Assembly (NCBI GenBank): GCA_026419775.2
Contig: JAOPGA020001001.1
Span: forward strand, 1 to 64,000
Length of the DNA: 64,000 nucleotides
Reading direction: 5' to 3'
Source of the DNA: Acrasis kona
Taxonomy: Eukaryota > Heterolobosea > Eutetramitea > Acrasida > Acrasidae
The notes under the pieces were generated by a model, which saw nothing but the letters and a program-made list of their open reading frames with translations, was not told the DNA's origin and did no database searches. The translations under genes and the position numbers were made by a program. Positions within the stretch are counted from its first letter, which is position 1. Each line of letters begins with the position of its first letter. Of this stretch, positions 20,543 through 30,092 are shown in pieces.

Positions 20543-21604
20543 TTAGTACTTTTTGGATTCATTCAAGATCACTTGCATAGATGCCATTGTTTCATTGGCC
20601 ACCATGGCAAGTAGCTTTTTAGTGTTTTTGCCTCCCATCTGATAGTCCTTAACCGACGCAAGATACTCTGGCTTGCAAGATGGAAGAATACAAATGGGAG
20701 CATATCCTCTCATCATAAGCACCAAGTTCATCAGCAATCTTGACATTCGCCCATTTCCATCCTCAAATGGATGGATGGTGACAAAGCGCAAGTGAACTTC
20801 AGTCGCAAAAGCAACAGGGTGTTCCTTGTTGCGTTCTTCAGCATTGAGCCACTCGATTAAAGTTGCCATTAGCGCTGGCACTTCTTGTGTAGGTGGAAAC
20901 TCGAAAGTAGACCCTGTAACTCGTGTATCGAAGCGACGGAAGGCACCAGCAAGAATATCTTCATGAAGAGTGTTCTTGAGAACGAGACTATGCATCTCCA
21001 ACAGCTGCTCCAACGATATGATTGTATTACTTCTTGATTCATTGCACACCAATTTTTTTATAAAGTCAACGGCCTTACCACCATCGACAGCCCAGTTGGC
21101 GTCTTTAATTGGTTTGTTTGAAGCTGCAATTCCACGTGTGATGGCGATAAAAGTCTCTCCCAAAGTGTAGGTGCTCCCTTCAATTGCATTACTTGACCAC
21201 ACCATTTCAAACTTCCAATTTTTAATAAGGTCCATTAGAACCTGCGCCGACAGTGGTCTGACCTGTTGAACTTGCGTCTGTTGGTCAGTCAATATCTTTA
21301 AGAGCTCAGGGATACTTGCATCTTGATGCCTTTGCACTAATTTCCAAACGTAGTCGGAGACGTTGGGAGGCAATTGAAGTATTTCTGACACTGGTATAGT
21401 CCTTCCAGAATCAAACCCAATAGCGCGAATTCCCACAACCTCTCCTCTATTGATAAGGTGGAATGTGGATATCTTCGTGGATAAAACTGTTGAAATATCT
21501 TTTGGTTCGCAGGCAACTTTATATTCATTTAATGTTGTGTTCTGTGCCTCTTCTTTGTCTGTGACGGTCAATGTGATACCGTTTTCAAAAAAAAACTGTA
21601 ACAT
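20543..21604 (-). CDS. Fic-domain protein (AMP transferase family)
   Basis: 353 residues from the ATG at 21604. The Fic core has the active-site loop HPFEDGNGRMSRLLMN (about residues 270-285) with the catalytic His and all phosphate-binding residues present. An inhibitory helix motif (SSNAIEGSTYTL, about 138-149) lies upstream in the same chain, as in class II Fic proteins, so the enzyme is probably self-inhibited. No membrane span or signal peptide is seen, unlike animal FICD, so it is probably cytosolic. The first 110 residues show no known domain. Fic enzymes usually transfer AMP to hydroxyl side chains; the substrate here is unknown. Confidence 0.93.
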   Translation of the reverse strand: MLQFFFENGITLTVTDKEEAQNTTLNEYKVACEPKDISTVLSTKISTFHLINRGEVVGIRAIGFDSGRTIPVSEILQLPPNVSDYVWKLVQRHQDASIPELLKILTDQQTQVQQVRPLSAQVLMDLIKNWKFEMVWSSNAIEGSTYTLGETFIAITRGIAASNKPIKDANWAVDGGKAVDFIKKLVCNESRSNTIISLEQLLEMHSLVLKNTLHEDILAGAFRRFDTRVTGSTFEFPPTQEVPALMATLIEWLNAEERNKEHPVAFATEVHLRFVTIHPFEDGNGRMSRLLMNLVLMMRGYAPICILPSCKPEYLASVKDYQMGGKNTKKLLAMVANETMASMQVILNESKKY

Positions 21605-21798
21605 CTTGATATTGGTTTTGTTGAACCCAATTAAAAATCTATTAATACATAATTAGTCAATCGAAGGACCCAAACCGCATGTTGATGTGGCGCAAAAAAT
21701 GTTGGACGCTAGAGGTTAGGATCATCATGGGAGAATTAGCCGACCAACAAGAATTATAGGTCAAGAACGGATTAACACTCCAAGCAAACCGCTGGATC

Positions 21799-22434
21799 TC
21801 AACAAACTGTACCCTTTGTAGTTTCTGCTTGAACAGTGTGGCTGTTGAATTTCTTATTCTTATCGTAAGCAGCGGTACTGAACCACGTCCCGTTTATACT
21901 GGCCTTTTTGTACTCAATGAATCCATCGCTTACTAGTCCTCGACCAACACCATAAACCTTTGGAGTAAGCTCTTCCATCCTTGAATGTTTGTACCACACC
22001 GGGCTTTTTGATTTGCCAAGAAATGTTTGGGTTGCCGAGTCTGGAATGTATTTGTGCAACCTTTTTGTGCAATGATGACGGGCTAGAGCTTTTGATGTAC
22101 TTTCAAGCGCTTGATTGGTACCATGAACGCCTCTTGTCAAAGTGCTGTTAAAATCTTCCCAGGGAAAGCATGAAGAAGTCCATAAAGGACCAAATTTTCT
22201 AACACAACTCACAATATGCCTTAATAAATGGATGTTACCAGTGCATCGCTCCTCCCCTGCAAGTATTTGACACCACGACAAAAAGTATAAAATTTGCTGC
22301 TCTGCCTTGTCGAGTTGTTCGATTGTAATACCATCACTTACAAGAACACGAATGGCTTCAACAAACTGTAATAACATTCCACTAATACGTTCGGGTAACA
22401 TGGGGCAGATAACAGATGGAAGAAAATAAAGCAA
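21799..22434 (-). pseudogene. CACTA (En/Spm) transposon remnant: DUF4218-type C-terminal domain
   Basis: The frame reads LDKAEQQILYFLSWCQILAG, HLLRHIVSCVRKFGPLWTSS and CFPWEDFNSTLTRGVHGTNQ. This matches the region downstream of the CACTA transposase (heart-shaped LHxHL...FGP..CF.FE.NG pattern, DUF4218). The transposase domain proper is missing, the track's start is a TTG, and no terminal repeats were found. It ends about 40 bases from the hAT fragment in the same orientation. Confidence 0.75.
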
Positions 22435-22474
22435 AACACTCTTTTTTCAGCTGCTTTGAATGAGGCAAAGTATT

Positions 22475-22799
22475 CTAGAGATCTTGGATATATCCGTATA
22501 TGAAAATGTAGAGGCATTCGAAAATGTGTCCACTTTCTATTAATCTCTCCTCGGCATCTATTGACGATAACGGGATGGCATGATAGTCTCGTGCTGCACG
22601 TGCCAAAAGCGGAAAGTCATGTTGATGATCTCTCCACCATCCTATCAAATCAAAGGTTTCTAGACTTGATTCATCCAACTCTATCACTGGAGTATCAAAG
22701 TATACATCAATGTCTGATTTACGGATGTTATTTGTAACTCTGGTTATTCTTGAAGGTATGCTGCTTCCCTTAGTCTGTGTTTGTGTTGTGTGGGGCAGG
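22475..22799 (-). pseudogene. hAT transposase C-terminal (dimerisation) fragment
   Basis: On the minus strand the frame contains IRKSDIDVYFDTPVIEL, then FDLIGWWRDHQHDFPLLARA and ARDYHAIPLSSIDAEERLI. This is the hAT dimerisation domain (consensus WW..h...FP.LA.LA.dyL.iP..S...ER.FS). The final SxxERxFS box has decayed to SSIDAEERLIESG. Only the last 100 residues of a transposase remain. Confidence 0.8.
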
Positions 22800-22939
22800 A
22801 TATTGTTCTTTTAATTTGTTCCTCATTACACTGCAAATGTTATCCGCAACATCATGCTCCAAATGATTGTACAGGAATGTTGTTTTTAACCGAGGGTCAA
22901 GGATACAAGCAATAAACTACGTATCATTTCCATCCTTCA

Positions 22940-22988
22940 AGGATTTTCTTTTGGAGACTTGACATTTGAGTTTGCTAGGGTTTTGTAA
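22940..22988 (+). repeat. 49-bp repeat, copy 2, just upstream of a membrane-protein gene
   Basis: Five differences from 20158-20206 over 49 bp. It ends 30 bp before the ATG at 23019, where a core promoter or transcription start would lie. Confidence 0.6.
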
Positions 22989-23018
22989 TGAGAACCTTTT
23001 GGTGGGTTGATTAAAATA

Positions 23019-23762
23019 ATGTCAGCTGACCTTCATGGTTGTTGGTTTTACTTGACCTTAGTTACCACAAACCTTTTAATATATTCAGTTGTATCTCAAG
23101 AATATCATATTCATAACAATAGGTACGATCTTGTTAGAAGGTATAATTGGAATACGTCGTTAAATTACATTAATGGAACAACAAAATACAACACAATATC
23201 TCAATCTGTTGATAGTAACGTTACGAAAATAGCCGGAACACTTTATGCGAGCTTTGATGATAACATAAATGTATTAATTTCATGGTCTAGATTAAAAATA
23301 GCTTGGTATAATAACGGCACATCTCTTACTCTAATGACAACAGATTACACGAACAGTACTTTGAATTCGGATGGTGTGGGATTTAGTTATGACGCGTCCC
23401 GCGATTCCACATTAAGTGCAGCCTATATTAACAACGTTACAGTTATAATAGAAACCTATTATATCGCCAATCGCTTCGCGATAACTAGTGGCCAGGATGT
23501 ATATATTGAAGTTGATTTTGAAAATTTTTATTACTCAGAATCAGGTGGTAGTGTTGCTCTCAATAAGGGTTTGATTGCAATATTGTTTTTAGGTGGTGGT
23601 TTTTTATGCATCTTGTGCACTTGTTGTACAATTGCATTTGTAATGTGTTGTGTATATTATGGAAAGATTTCTTATTTTGAAAAGGACTTGAATTGGGGTG
23701 CGTTATTCCCTAAAGACGAATTGGAGGATTTGGAAGATGTTATGGTGGAAGGCCGAGGATGA
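23019..23762 (+). CDS. Type I membrane protein, 247 aa, family unknown
   Basis: The frame opens with a TTG at 23007; the first ATG is 23019. A hydrophobic leader (WFYLTLVTTNLLIYSVVS) is followed by an ectodomain of about 160 residues rich in Asn, Thr and Ser with many N-glycosylation sites (NGT, NVT, NNGT, NST). One membrane span (GLIAILFLGGGFLCILCTCC) with a palmitoylation-prone Cys cluster comes next, then an acidic cytoplasmic tail (DELEDLEDVMVEGRG). No family recognised. Confidence 0.75.
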   Translation: MSADLHGCWFYLTLVTTNLLIYSVVSQEYHIHNNRYDLVRRYNWNTSLNYINGTTKYNTISQSVDSNVTKIAGTLYASFDDNINVLISWSRLKIAWYNNGTSLTLMTTDYTNSTLNSDGVGFSYDASRDSTLSAAYINNVTVIIETYYIANRFAITSGQDVYIEVDFENFYYSESGGSVALNKGLIAILFLGGGFLCILCTCCTIAFVMCCVYYGKISYFEKDLNWGALFPKDELEDLEDVMVEGRG

Positions 23763-23902
23763 TTGCAACGCCTAAGATTGGGCAAGTTTGTACATACGGT
23801 ATTTCTGACACCTTAGGGTGTGAGTACATAATAAAGATCCTCGTGTAAGGTTGTAGTTTTGTAATCAAATGTGAATTCTTTTGTAAAGCTTGTCAGACAA
23901 GA

Positions 23903-24079
23903 ATGGAAACCTCTCCAATCCTCTCTACCAAGGATTTTAACACAAACACAAGTATTCAAGACGTGCCACAATCCCTGTTTGATTATATAGAACAAGAGGA
24001 GGATAAGCAAATATCAGAGAAGTTTAATGCAGGATTTCTGTACGATAGTTTTCACAATAAGCAGAACAAAGACAAGTAA
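23903..24079 (+). CDS. Small hypothetical protein (58 aa)
   Basis: A short ATG-started frame ends TAA at 24077-24079. It reads METSPILSTKDFNTNTS, then DYIEQEEDKQISEKFNAGF and HNKQNKDK. The product is acidic then basic and soluble. It stands 38 bases before the PLD-like gene on the same strand. It could be a real micro-gene, an upstream ORF of the PLD transcript, or chance. Confidence 0.35.
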   Translation: METSPILSTKDFNTNTSIQDVPQSLFDYIEQEEDKQISEKFNAGFLYDSFHNKQNKDK

Positions 24080-24116
24080 CCTCTTAAACATTAATAATTC
24101 GAACTAATATTTTAGA

Positions 24117-25620
24117 ATGATATCAAATGTGATTTGTTATGTTTTGGGCATTTTGGCGATAGTTGTTGTGGCCATTGTTGCAAGTTTCTCCGTTGTGCTC
24201 TCTACCAGAAATGCTCGCTTATTGGTATGTGATTGTTTCTAAAAATCAAAATGTTAATCTTCAAGGCAGAGGAGGGAAACTGCGAATCAACGTATTTGAC
24301 CTTGTTTTTTAGCGTAATAATTTAAAATAGTTGCCGAGTACAGATTGTCGAGTCAATTCCTGATGGTTTACTTGAGTTAAGACCAGGCACTAACTACACT
24401 TACAATTCTTGGATGGACATTATTAATGGCGCCAAGTCTTCGCTAAAGCTTGCACACTTTTATTCCAACCTCGTCAATGATGCCGTGCCAGAGGCCGCAG
24501 GCTACCAAGGTAACGATGTCCACAATGCCCTCATTTCGGCCAAAAGAGACCGCAACATTGACATTGAGATTGTTATGGTAAGTACTTTAGTTTGAATCAT
24601 GTTAAAAAAAAAATGCAATAGAACACACCCACCAAACAATTCCCAGATCTCGACACCGTAAAACTTTTAAACGATAAGATTGCAAAAGTATACTGGTTAG
24701 ATTGGGCGAAGGCATTCAAGTCGGGAATTATTCACACAAAGCTGATGATTGCAGACGATGATGGTAAGTCAAACGCTAGCGACAATAATTAACACAAACA
24801 GCATTCTACCTTGGAAGCGCCAACATGGATTGGACGTCATTATCTCAGGTCAAGGAGTTGGGCATCCACGTCACAAACTGCAAGTGTTTAACGAAGGACG
24901 TTACAAAGGTTTATGAAACATATCGCTACGTAGCGCGCGATTTACAATCAGACATGAATGGATTTTCAGGGTTCCCACAATCTCTCTTTTCTTCGTTCAA
25001 GGACACCAATAGATTAAAAATAAATGATGGCAGTGCCTTCTTTTCTTCTTCTCCCCGCATCATGGCCCCTGGTCGCAACGATGACCTCGAGGCCTTGTTG
25101 CACGTGTTAAGTAATTCCACCTCTCAAATTAATGTGAGCGTCATGGACTACCTACCCTTGTTAAAGTATGGTGATAAAAAACAAATACTGGAGCGAGATT
25201 GACCAAGTGTTGAAAGATGCTGTGATCCGCAATGTTACTGTTAAAATGTTGATTAGTCAATGGAACCACACCGATCCCACTCAAGTCCTAGGTCTACGCA
25301 GCTTGCAGGTGTTTGGTAGGGATTATTGTAAAGCCACCGGGTCGGCCAAGAGACCTCCAATTTGCACTGGTTCCATTCACATCAAAATGTACAAGTACCC
25401 TGATCCTGTTGGTTACCAGCCATATCCCTTCTCAAGAGTAAACCATGCCAAATATGTGGTCACCGAACAGAACGCTTACATTTCTACTAACAATTGGAGC
25501 AAGGACTACTTTTATAATACAGGAGGTATTTCATACGTGACGGATGTGAAGGAGACAGTTAACACATTGAAGGAGATCTTTGATAGAGATTTTGGATCAT
25601 CATATACTTTTGAAATTTAG
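24117..25620 (+). CDS. PLD3/PLD4-like protein, type II membrane (one frameshift)
   Basis: Exons are 24117-24224, 24266-24291, 24331-24577, 24622-24763 and 24802-25620, with introns of 41, 39, 44 and 38 nt. PLD3/4 are endolysosomal 5' exonucleases with a phospholipase D fold. An N-terminal membrane anchor (VLGILAIVVVAIVASFSVVL) precedes CRVQIVESIPDGLLEL. HKD motif 1 is HTKLMIADDD, with FYLGSANMDWTSLSQVKELG after it. Motif 2 is NHAKYVVTEQNA, with Glu in place of Asp as in PLD3, followed by ISTNNWSKDYF. The last exon is interrupted: the A6 run at 25176-25181 must lose one base to join LPLLKYGDK to NKYWSEIDQV. The whole is then 446 residues with all phases consistent. Confidence 0.9.
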
Positions 25621-25799
25621 TAAATTTAATTTTTGTTGATGTCAAATGATCCAATTGGTTACAATATTTTCTAGTGGACAAAATATCCGCCTACGGTGAT
25701 TATTCAAGAATTGGGATTCCCGGGCATTCAAGGGATCCGTCTACGTGATTATTTAAAGATTTAACCTTTTAAAGAACCAAAGAATACAACGGTTTCGAA

Positions 25800-27473
25800 A
25801 TGTTGAGAAGGTTGATATTGATAGCAGCTCTTTTGGCTGCATGCTTTTGTCAATACAACAGCTTCGCATGTCCTGGCGGTTGCAAGACAATCAATGATAC
25901 CTTCAGTGCATGTGCGAGCTTTGGAAACAGGCCAACTTGTACCCAAACTTCATTCTTCGATGCATACACAATTGACAGCACTACTTCTACAACAAATATT
26001 ACAGCAGCAGGATTACTTGATACCACAGAGTGCCGCAAAGCGTATCTTGATTTTCAGTGTGTTGTTTCAGGAGCAATGTTCAACACAACATTATGTGTAA
26101 ATAATGTAGCAGTCCCAAAGATTTGCTTTAGCAGTTGCATCTCTACGTTCTATAGGTGCCAGACTGACCAAGCTCTAATTGCTGCAACGTGTAGCCTCCA
26201 GGTGGATTTAGGATTTGTGTCCTCAACCAATGTGGACTGCATTACTCTATCAACAGCAAATCTTACCAACATTCCGGATATACCCTACGGAACGAAAAGT
26301 CCAACAAATCCTCCACAAAACACCACTACAAGTTCACCAACAAAACCACAAAACACCACTACAAGTCCACCAACGAAACCAACAAATGCTACCACAACTT
26401 CACCTACATCAACGGCAGCACCAGGACAGCCTCAAATCCAAAAGACTACTTCGGTGGATTTGTCCAAGGTAACATGTGCAGCAGGTGACTTCAAATACTC
26501 TTCAGGGTGCATGTCGACAAGTTTTTCATCCGGAGCAGGTCTCTATACTGCTACGTCCTTTAATGCAACTTCGAGCGACAGAAGAAGCATCGTGGTTGCA
26601 CCAGCCATATCCGCGCCACCTTCAGGGTATAAAACTAGTGCGTTGATTGCCTCTATGAACCTATACATAAACAATACTACAACAGACAATGCATTTAATG
26701 TTGTCGAATTCTGGTTGACGTTCAGCGATCAATATGTTCTTGGTGTTCTTGAGGTCAACCCAACAGATGGGTTCAGGCTGAATGTGGTTCACAATTCAAA
26801 GTACGTTAAAATATTCAATCGACAACAATGCAACTTTGCAGTACAAACACCATACACCTTGATGCTATATACTAATGTAACTGGATTCTTATCTAACTCT
26901 GTGACCGCTACACTATCAACATCATCGGCCATCGTTTGCACAGTCTCAATAAAGGCACCAAACCTAGATAACCCAGCAGACGTCACGGCTGTATTCTCCC
27001 AAAGCACGAGATTAGTAACGTTTTCTTCGTCAAGAGATTTGAAGAATATCAAAGCATCAGGTACTATATCTTCCTCAGTGCAAGTATCATCTGTTTCCGT
27101 TCAACAAGTATCTAACAACAACAACTCAACGAGTAGCAGCATATTACCTGCAAACATCGGCTCCATAGTCGCACCAATAGTAGTAATTGGAATAGCTGTT
27201 CTTTTTGTCATCGTGGTTGTTATAATCATCGTAGTAATAGTAACTCGTAAGAAGAGAGCTAAGACTGTTGTTAGGATTGATCCAGGACAGGGCCGCGCAC
27301 CTCCACAATCACATGGAAATACCCACACACCAGTACAGCCATACCCACCACAGCAACAATATCCTCAGCAATACCCACCACAGCAGCAATATCCTCAACA
27401 ATACCCACCACAACAATATCCGCCACAACAGTACCCCCCTCAGTATCCACCTCAACAATATCGTCCATATTAG
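25800..27473 (+). CDS. Surface glycoprotein with Frizzled-like Cys domain and PPQ-repeat tail
   Basis: 557 residues, one exon. The signal peptide is MLRRLILIAALLAACFC. Residues 20-150 are a Cys-rich domain whose spacing recalls the Frizzled CRD (YLDFQC, then KICFSSCISTFYRCQTD, then ATC); this is a pattern match, not proof. A Thr/Pro linker with near-identical PTKPQNTTTSP units follows, then a second ectodomain with many N-glycosylation sites, a membrane span (IVVIGIAVLFVIVVVIIIVV) and a basic stop-transfer. The cytoplasmic tail repeats YPPQQ about eight times. Such Pro/Gln/Tyr tails form flexible scaffolds in annexins and rhodopsins; a WW-domain partner is possible. Confidence 0.8.
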   Translation: MLRRLILIAALLAACFCQYNSFACPGGCKTINDTFSACASFGNRPTCTQTSFFDAYTIDSTTSTTNITAAGLLDTTECRKAYLDFQCVVSGAMFNTTLCVNNVAVPKICFSSCISTFYRCQTDQALIAATCSLQVDLGFVSSTNVDCITLSTANLTNIPDIPYGTKSPTNPPQNTTTSSPTKPQNTTTSPPTKPTNATTTSPTSTAAPGQPQIQKTTSVDLSKVTCAAGDFKYSSGCMSTSFSSGAGLYTATSFNATSSDRRSIVVAPAISAPPSGYKTSALIASMNLYINNTTTDNAFNVVEFWLTFSDQYVLGVLEVNPTDGFRLNVVHNSKYVKIFNRQQCNFAVQTPYTLMLYTNVTGFLSNSVTATLSTSSAIVCTVSIKAPNLDNPADVTAVFSQSTRLVTFSSSRDLKNIKASGTISSSVQVSSVSVQQVSNNNNSTSSSILPANIGSIVAPIVVIGIAVLFVIVVVIIIVVIVTRKKRAKTVVRIDPGQGRAPPQSHGNTHTPVQPYPPQQQYPQQYPPQQQYPQQYPPQQYPPQQYPPQYPPQQYRPY

Positions 27474-27857
27474 ATGTAATAAAATTTTATTTCATTCAGA
27501 TCCGAACTGTTTGTTCTTGTTGTTTCATTGAACATGAGCACATTGATTTGTTATATCAGTTTATCCAAACGTTACTCAATGGATTTGAGATATTGTAATT
27601 TATTTACAAATACATCAGATTTTATATTGAATATGTAGAGCTATTATTACTAAAGACAAACGGTGCTTTTCTATCGATTATAGAACAGTAACGTCACAGA
27701 AAATTTTTCTTTTATTTCGATTTGACCAATTAATTCCTTTACACTGAAAACGTCAAATGATTACGTAATCAATTTTTCTAGTTGATCAAAATCGAGCTCA
27801 AATTTTTGTTTGTGTCAACCAATAAATCTTACAGCGATCACAAAAAAAAGAAGTAAA
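27474..27857. other. Intergenic region upstream of profilin
   Basis: About 380 AT-rich bases holding the 3' end of the surface-protein gene and the profilin promoter. No repeat or RNA gene seen. Confidence 0.5.
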
Positions 27858-28238
27858 ATGTCTTGGCAAGAATACGTCGATAACAACTTGGTTGGAACTC
27901 AGCAATTTTCTCAAGGTGCCATTGTTGGACTACAAGGAGGAGTATGGGCTGCCAGTAAGGGCTTTGATGTTTCTCACGCAGAGATTCTCGCTTTGGCCAA
28001 CGGCTTCAAGAACCCAGACACAGTCAGAACTAACTCCCCATTAGTTGATGGCAAAAAGTACATGGTCGTCAAGGCTGATGAAAGATCTATCTACGGAAAG
28101 TTAGGAAAGGGTGGCTTCTGCGCCGTCAAGACTAACCAAGCTATTGTCATTGGAGTTTACGGAGAGGGTGTTCAACCTGGTTCCGCCGCTTCCGTCGTTG
28201 AGAAGTTGGCAGATTACCTCATTGCCAACAGCTACTAA
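27858..28238 (+). CDS. Profilin
   Basis: 126 residues, the normal length. Profilin binds actin monomers and poly-proline and feeds formin-driven filament growth. The start (MSWQEYVDNNLVGTQQF) and the end (GVQPGSAASVVEKLADYLIA) match amoebozoan profilins such as those of Acanthamoeba and Dictyostelium, the best taxonomic clue in the window. KADERSIYGKLGKGG is the family's central motif. Trp3 and the C-terminal helix needed for poly-proline binding are present. Codon use is strongly biased, indicating high expression. The frame extends to 27810, but the ATG at 27858 is the conserved start. Confidence 0.98.
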   Translation: MSWQEYVDNNLVGTQQFSQGAIVGLQGGVWAASKGFDVSHAEILALANGFKNPDTVRTNSPLVDGKKYMVVKADERSIYGKLGKGGFCAVKTNQAIVIGVYGEGVQPGSAASVVEKLADYLIANSY

Positions 28239-28469
28239 ATGTAAACATAAAAACAATCATTAAGTATACATGTCTTAATATACTCTTATACTCACCGCAA
28301 GCTCGAACTATTTTAATAGCATTCAAATCTAAGCAGAGACCGCAAAAGATTATAATCAGACAAAACACACAGTTCTAAGAAACCGTGATCTTATGCTTAC
28401 TGCGAGGAGAATAGCTACAGTGTAGTTGAACGTTTGATACAAATCTAAATAATTAAAAATTGCCTTTAT

Positions 28470-29981
28470 TTAATTGACGTCATAAAGCGATTTAAGAGAC
28501 AACACACGACCAGATTTCACCAGAGGGTCTTTTTTCAAAAGTGTTTCGGACAGTAACTTTACAGCTCTCTCCTCTTCATTGAGGCGATTGAATGCAGAAC
28601 GAACCTCCTCAACCAATTCTGAATCTTGCCTCAATCTACATAAGCGGATCATTTTATGCAGCAAAAACTCAACAATGTCTAATTCTTGCTGATCCAAATA
28701 ACACTTGATTGCTTCAGAATAAACGCTCCATTCAGTTTCGTGAGTGTTTACAGTTTGATCAATCATGTGATTCCTTCCACTTTTATGATATCCAGAGATG
28801 GACAAAACTGCAAATCTAACGGGATCAATGCCAATATTTAATTGTTTGGCTGCCTCATCTTGTCCATCACTAATACAAGCAACAATAACGAACTCATGGG
28901 CTTGAGTACTCAACAGATTAGAAGAATTAAGACAATTAAATAACGATTGAATATTTTTTAAATCTAATTGTTCACACAGCACTTTCATCACATCAGTGGC
29001 TGTCTCCTGATTTAAAAAGTTATGATTAATTATACAATTTATTAAAATAGGAATTGACTCTGACTCGTTATTATTGTACATGCTTTTCATTACTTGTTGC
29101 AGACTGTCTGGGCACATTTCAACTTTGTTTTGCTTCATTTCTTCCAAAACTTTAGAAAGTTTATCAAACTCATTTTTAATGGCACATTGAACGAAAATCA
29201 AATTAAACATGGTTTGGTTTTTTAAAGCAAGTGGACAAGACTCGAACAAACCATAAGCAATTTTGCCTCTTGAATGACCCAAGCAACCTTTTATTAAAGT
29301 AATGTAGGAATGCGAATCTCTTGGTACATTAAATTGTTGGAACAGTTTATTCGAATGAATCAAGCGACGTACGTCTCCGATGGAATAAAAAGTATCGAGC
29401 ACGTGATTGATTGTCTCTGTTGTGGGTTGAATGTTATAATTATTGCACATTGTGCGCGTGAAATAAAGGGCCTTTCGTGATTTGCGTCTCTTGAGTCCAA
29501 GAAGCACATTATTAATGGTGTTGATGTCTGGACGAATGTTCAACTTGAACATTTTCTGTAGAATTAAATTAACTTTCTTCCCTGTGCCGAGAAGAGATTG
29601 TGCTAGTATCGCTTCGTTCAATATGTCAACGTCAAGGAATCTACTCCTGATCTTGGTGTATACCTTTTTGTGCTGGTTTATTAAGCCCTGATGACGGAGA
29701 TTTGTTAGTTTCGTCATTATTTTACTTTTCACATGGCGCGATCCTCCGTGTAAATTTTTAACATTTGTAGGTTCGGTTTTTGTTAGTGGATGTGGGGGTA
29801 TATTTGTTGTGGTCGCTGTGTGCTTTGATTTGTGAATAGAATCATTCTTAGGCTTAATGTTTTTTTGAACGACTATTCTGGAGTGAATATGTAAAACGCT
29901 TTGAGGTTTCGATGTATGTCGAAGACGAAATACACATATCCAACTGTGGTTCAATTTGTGTATTGCTCTGTTCAAGAACAT
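28470..29981 (-). CDS. Mitochondrial pentatricopeptide repeat (PPR) protein
   Basis: 503 residues from the ATG at 29981. A basic leader (MFLNRAIHKLNHSWICVFRL) suggests mitochondrial import, followed by a disordered basic region. From about residue 95 there are tandem PPR-type helix pairs: LDVDILNEAILAQSLLGTGK, NIRPDINTINNVLLGLKRRK, NIQPTTETINHVLDTFYSIG and VPRDSHSYITLIKGCLGHSR. Each carries the typical Asn/Thr at the RNA-reading positions. It probably binds specific organellar transcripts; no catalytic domain is seen. Confidence 0.85.
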   Translation of the reverse strand: MFLNRAIHKLNHSWICVFRLRHTSKPQSVLHIHSRIVVQKNIKPKNDSIHKSKHTATTTNIPPHPLTKTEPTNVKNLHGGSRHVKSKIMTKLTNLRHQGLINQHKKVYTKIRSRFLDVDILNEAILAQSLLGTGKKVNLILQKMFKLNIRPDINTINNVLLGLKRRKSRKALYFTRTMCNNYNIQPTTETINHVLDTFYSIGDVRRLIHSNKLFQQFNVPRDSHSYITLIKGCLGHSRGKIAYGLFESCPLALKNQTMFNLIFVQCAIKNEFDKLSKVLEEMKQNKVEMCPDSLQQVMKSMYNNNESESIPILINCIINHNFLNQETATDVMKVLCEQLDLKNIQSLFNCLNSSNLLSTQAHEFVIVACISDGQDEAAKQLNIGIDPVRFAVLSISGYHKSGRNHMIDQTVNTHETEWSVYSEAIKCYLDQQELDIVEFLLHKMIRLCRLRQDSELVEEVRSAFNRLNEEERAVKLLSETLLKKDPLVKSGRVLSLKSLYDVN

Positions 29982-30092
29982 TTTTGTAAGCTAAACAAAC
30001 AACTATGATGACATCTATCAAAACACAGCACTTTTAATTGTTGCAGTGGCAACCTTTTATAAAAAAAATTATATTTACTACTATTCTGTAGA

